The notes under the pieces are model-generated. The model was not told the DNA's origin. It saw nothing but the letters and a program-made list of their open reading frames with translations, and did no database searches. From NCBI GenBank assembly GCA_900551385.1, contig URVS01000013.1, positions 1-14,034 on the forward strand: a DNA stretch of 14,034 bases. Reading direction: 5' to 3'. A program made the translations under genes and the position numbers. The DNA comes from an uncultured Mollicutes bacterium. GTDB taxonomy: Bacteria > Bacillota_I > Bacilli_A > RFN20 > CAG-449. Shown piece by piece: positions 13,864 through 14,034 of this stretch; position 1 is the first letter of the stretch, and every line of letters begins with the position of its first letter.

Positions 13864-14034
13864 GCTGGAAAGTTGAATACCTCCCTGAAGCAGAAAAAGA
13901 CCTCAAAGGTTTAGATGGTAGCCAGCGCAATCTTGTTCTGAAAGCCATCAAAAAAGTTCAGCAAAATCCACTGCCTGTTGATGAACAGGGCTACGGCAAA
14001 CCGCTCGGCAATCACAACAGCACTAACCTTGCAG
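13860..14034 (+). CDS. RelE/ParE-family toxin, 3' end beyond the window
   Basis: The first 58 residues are visible, starting MSWKVEYLPEAEKDLKGLDG and reaching GKPLGNHNSTNLA at the window edge. The V-x-Y-x-PEAEKDLKGL opening and the following GKPL-(G)N pattern are typical of RelE/ParE/YoeB-fold toxins of about 85-95 residues. These either cut mRNA on the ribosome (RelE) or poison gyrase (ParE). The catalytic C-terminal half is not in the window, so the two cannot be told apart. The start overlaps the antitoxin stop by four bases (ATGA), giving coupled translation. Confidence 0.82.
   Translation, partial: MSWKVEYLPEAEKDLKGLDGSQRNLVLKAIKKVQQNPLPVDEQGYGKPLGNHNSTNLA

Overview
This window looks like a low-GC Bacillota genome fragment. 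About 13 kb (positions 59-13,110) is strongly AT-rich, with nine closely packed genes all on the minus strand. Lipobox and Sec signals, Gram-positive style AGGAGG ribosome sites and short intergenic gaps suggest an uncultured gut-type Bacilli/Erysipelotrichia/RF39-like lineage; that placement is inference. UGA ends the response-regulator gene and every full-length protein reads through with TGG for Trp, so the standard bacterial code applies. The last ~900 bases are visibly richer in GC, have the opposite gene orientation and encode a Clostridia-style toxin-antitoxin pair. They are either recently acquired DNA or a different genome joined in assembly. The first ~58 bases are also GC-richer.

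Region by region, read in the direction of transcription (right to left). (a) 12,519-13,055: a LytTR response regulator that has lost the first half of its receiver domain, followed with an ATGA overlap by (b) 11,197-12,522, a multi-pass GHKL (AgrC-like) histidine kinase. (c) 11,083-11,201: a compact regulatory region with two 12-bp direct repeats exactly 21 bp apart, a sigma-A type promoter (TTGAAA-17-GATAAT), an inverted repeat over the -35 box, a stem-loop at the predicted 5' end of the mRNA and a strong AGGAGG. (d) 8,065-11,082: a 1005-residue secreted, C-terminally membrane-anchored protein built of five CBM6/35-like jelly-roll modules in A-B-A-B-A order. (e) 5,086-8,061: a membrane-anchored glycoside hydrolase family 3 enzyme in circularly permuted domain order. 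(f) 4,184-5,071: an endonuclease/exonuclease/phosphatase-fold lipoprotein, closed by a clear rho-independent terminator at 4,140-4,176. (g) 59-4,088: a housekeeping operon fmt - pepV-like - trmB - pncB with its own promoter.

Inferred working model: the kinase/LytTR pair controls the adjacent three-gene surface operon through the 21-bp phased repeats. The operon would place on the outer membrane face a carbohydrate-binding scaffold, a beta-glycosidase and a metal-dependent phosphoesterase, a small glycan capture-and-cleavage unit. The regulator in this copy looks damaged exactly where the AT-rich DNA ends, so either the strain has lost control of the operon or the contig is chimeric at that point.

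The stretch 13,113-13,480 contains no gene I can support. It is full of hairpins and carries a minus-strand terminator with no gene to terminate. Beyond it, 13,485-14,034 holds a promoter, a Phd/YefM-type antitoxin and the first 58 residues of a RelE/ParE-type toxin cut by the window edge.
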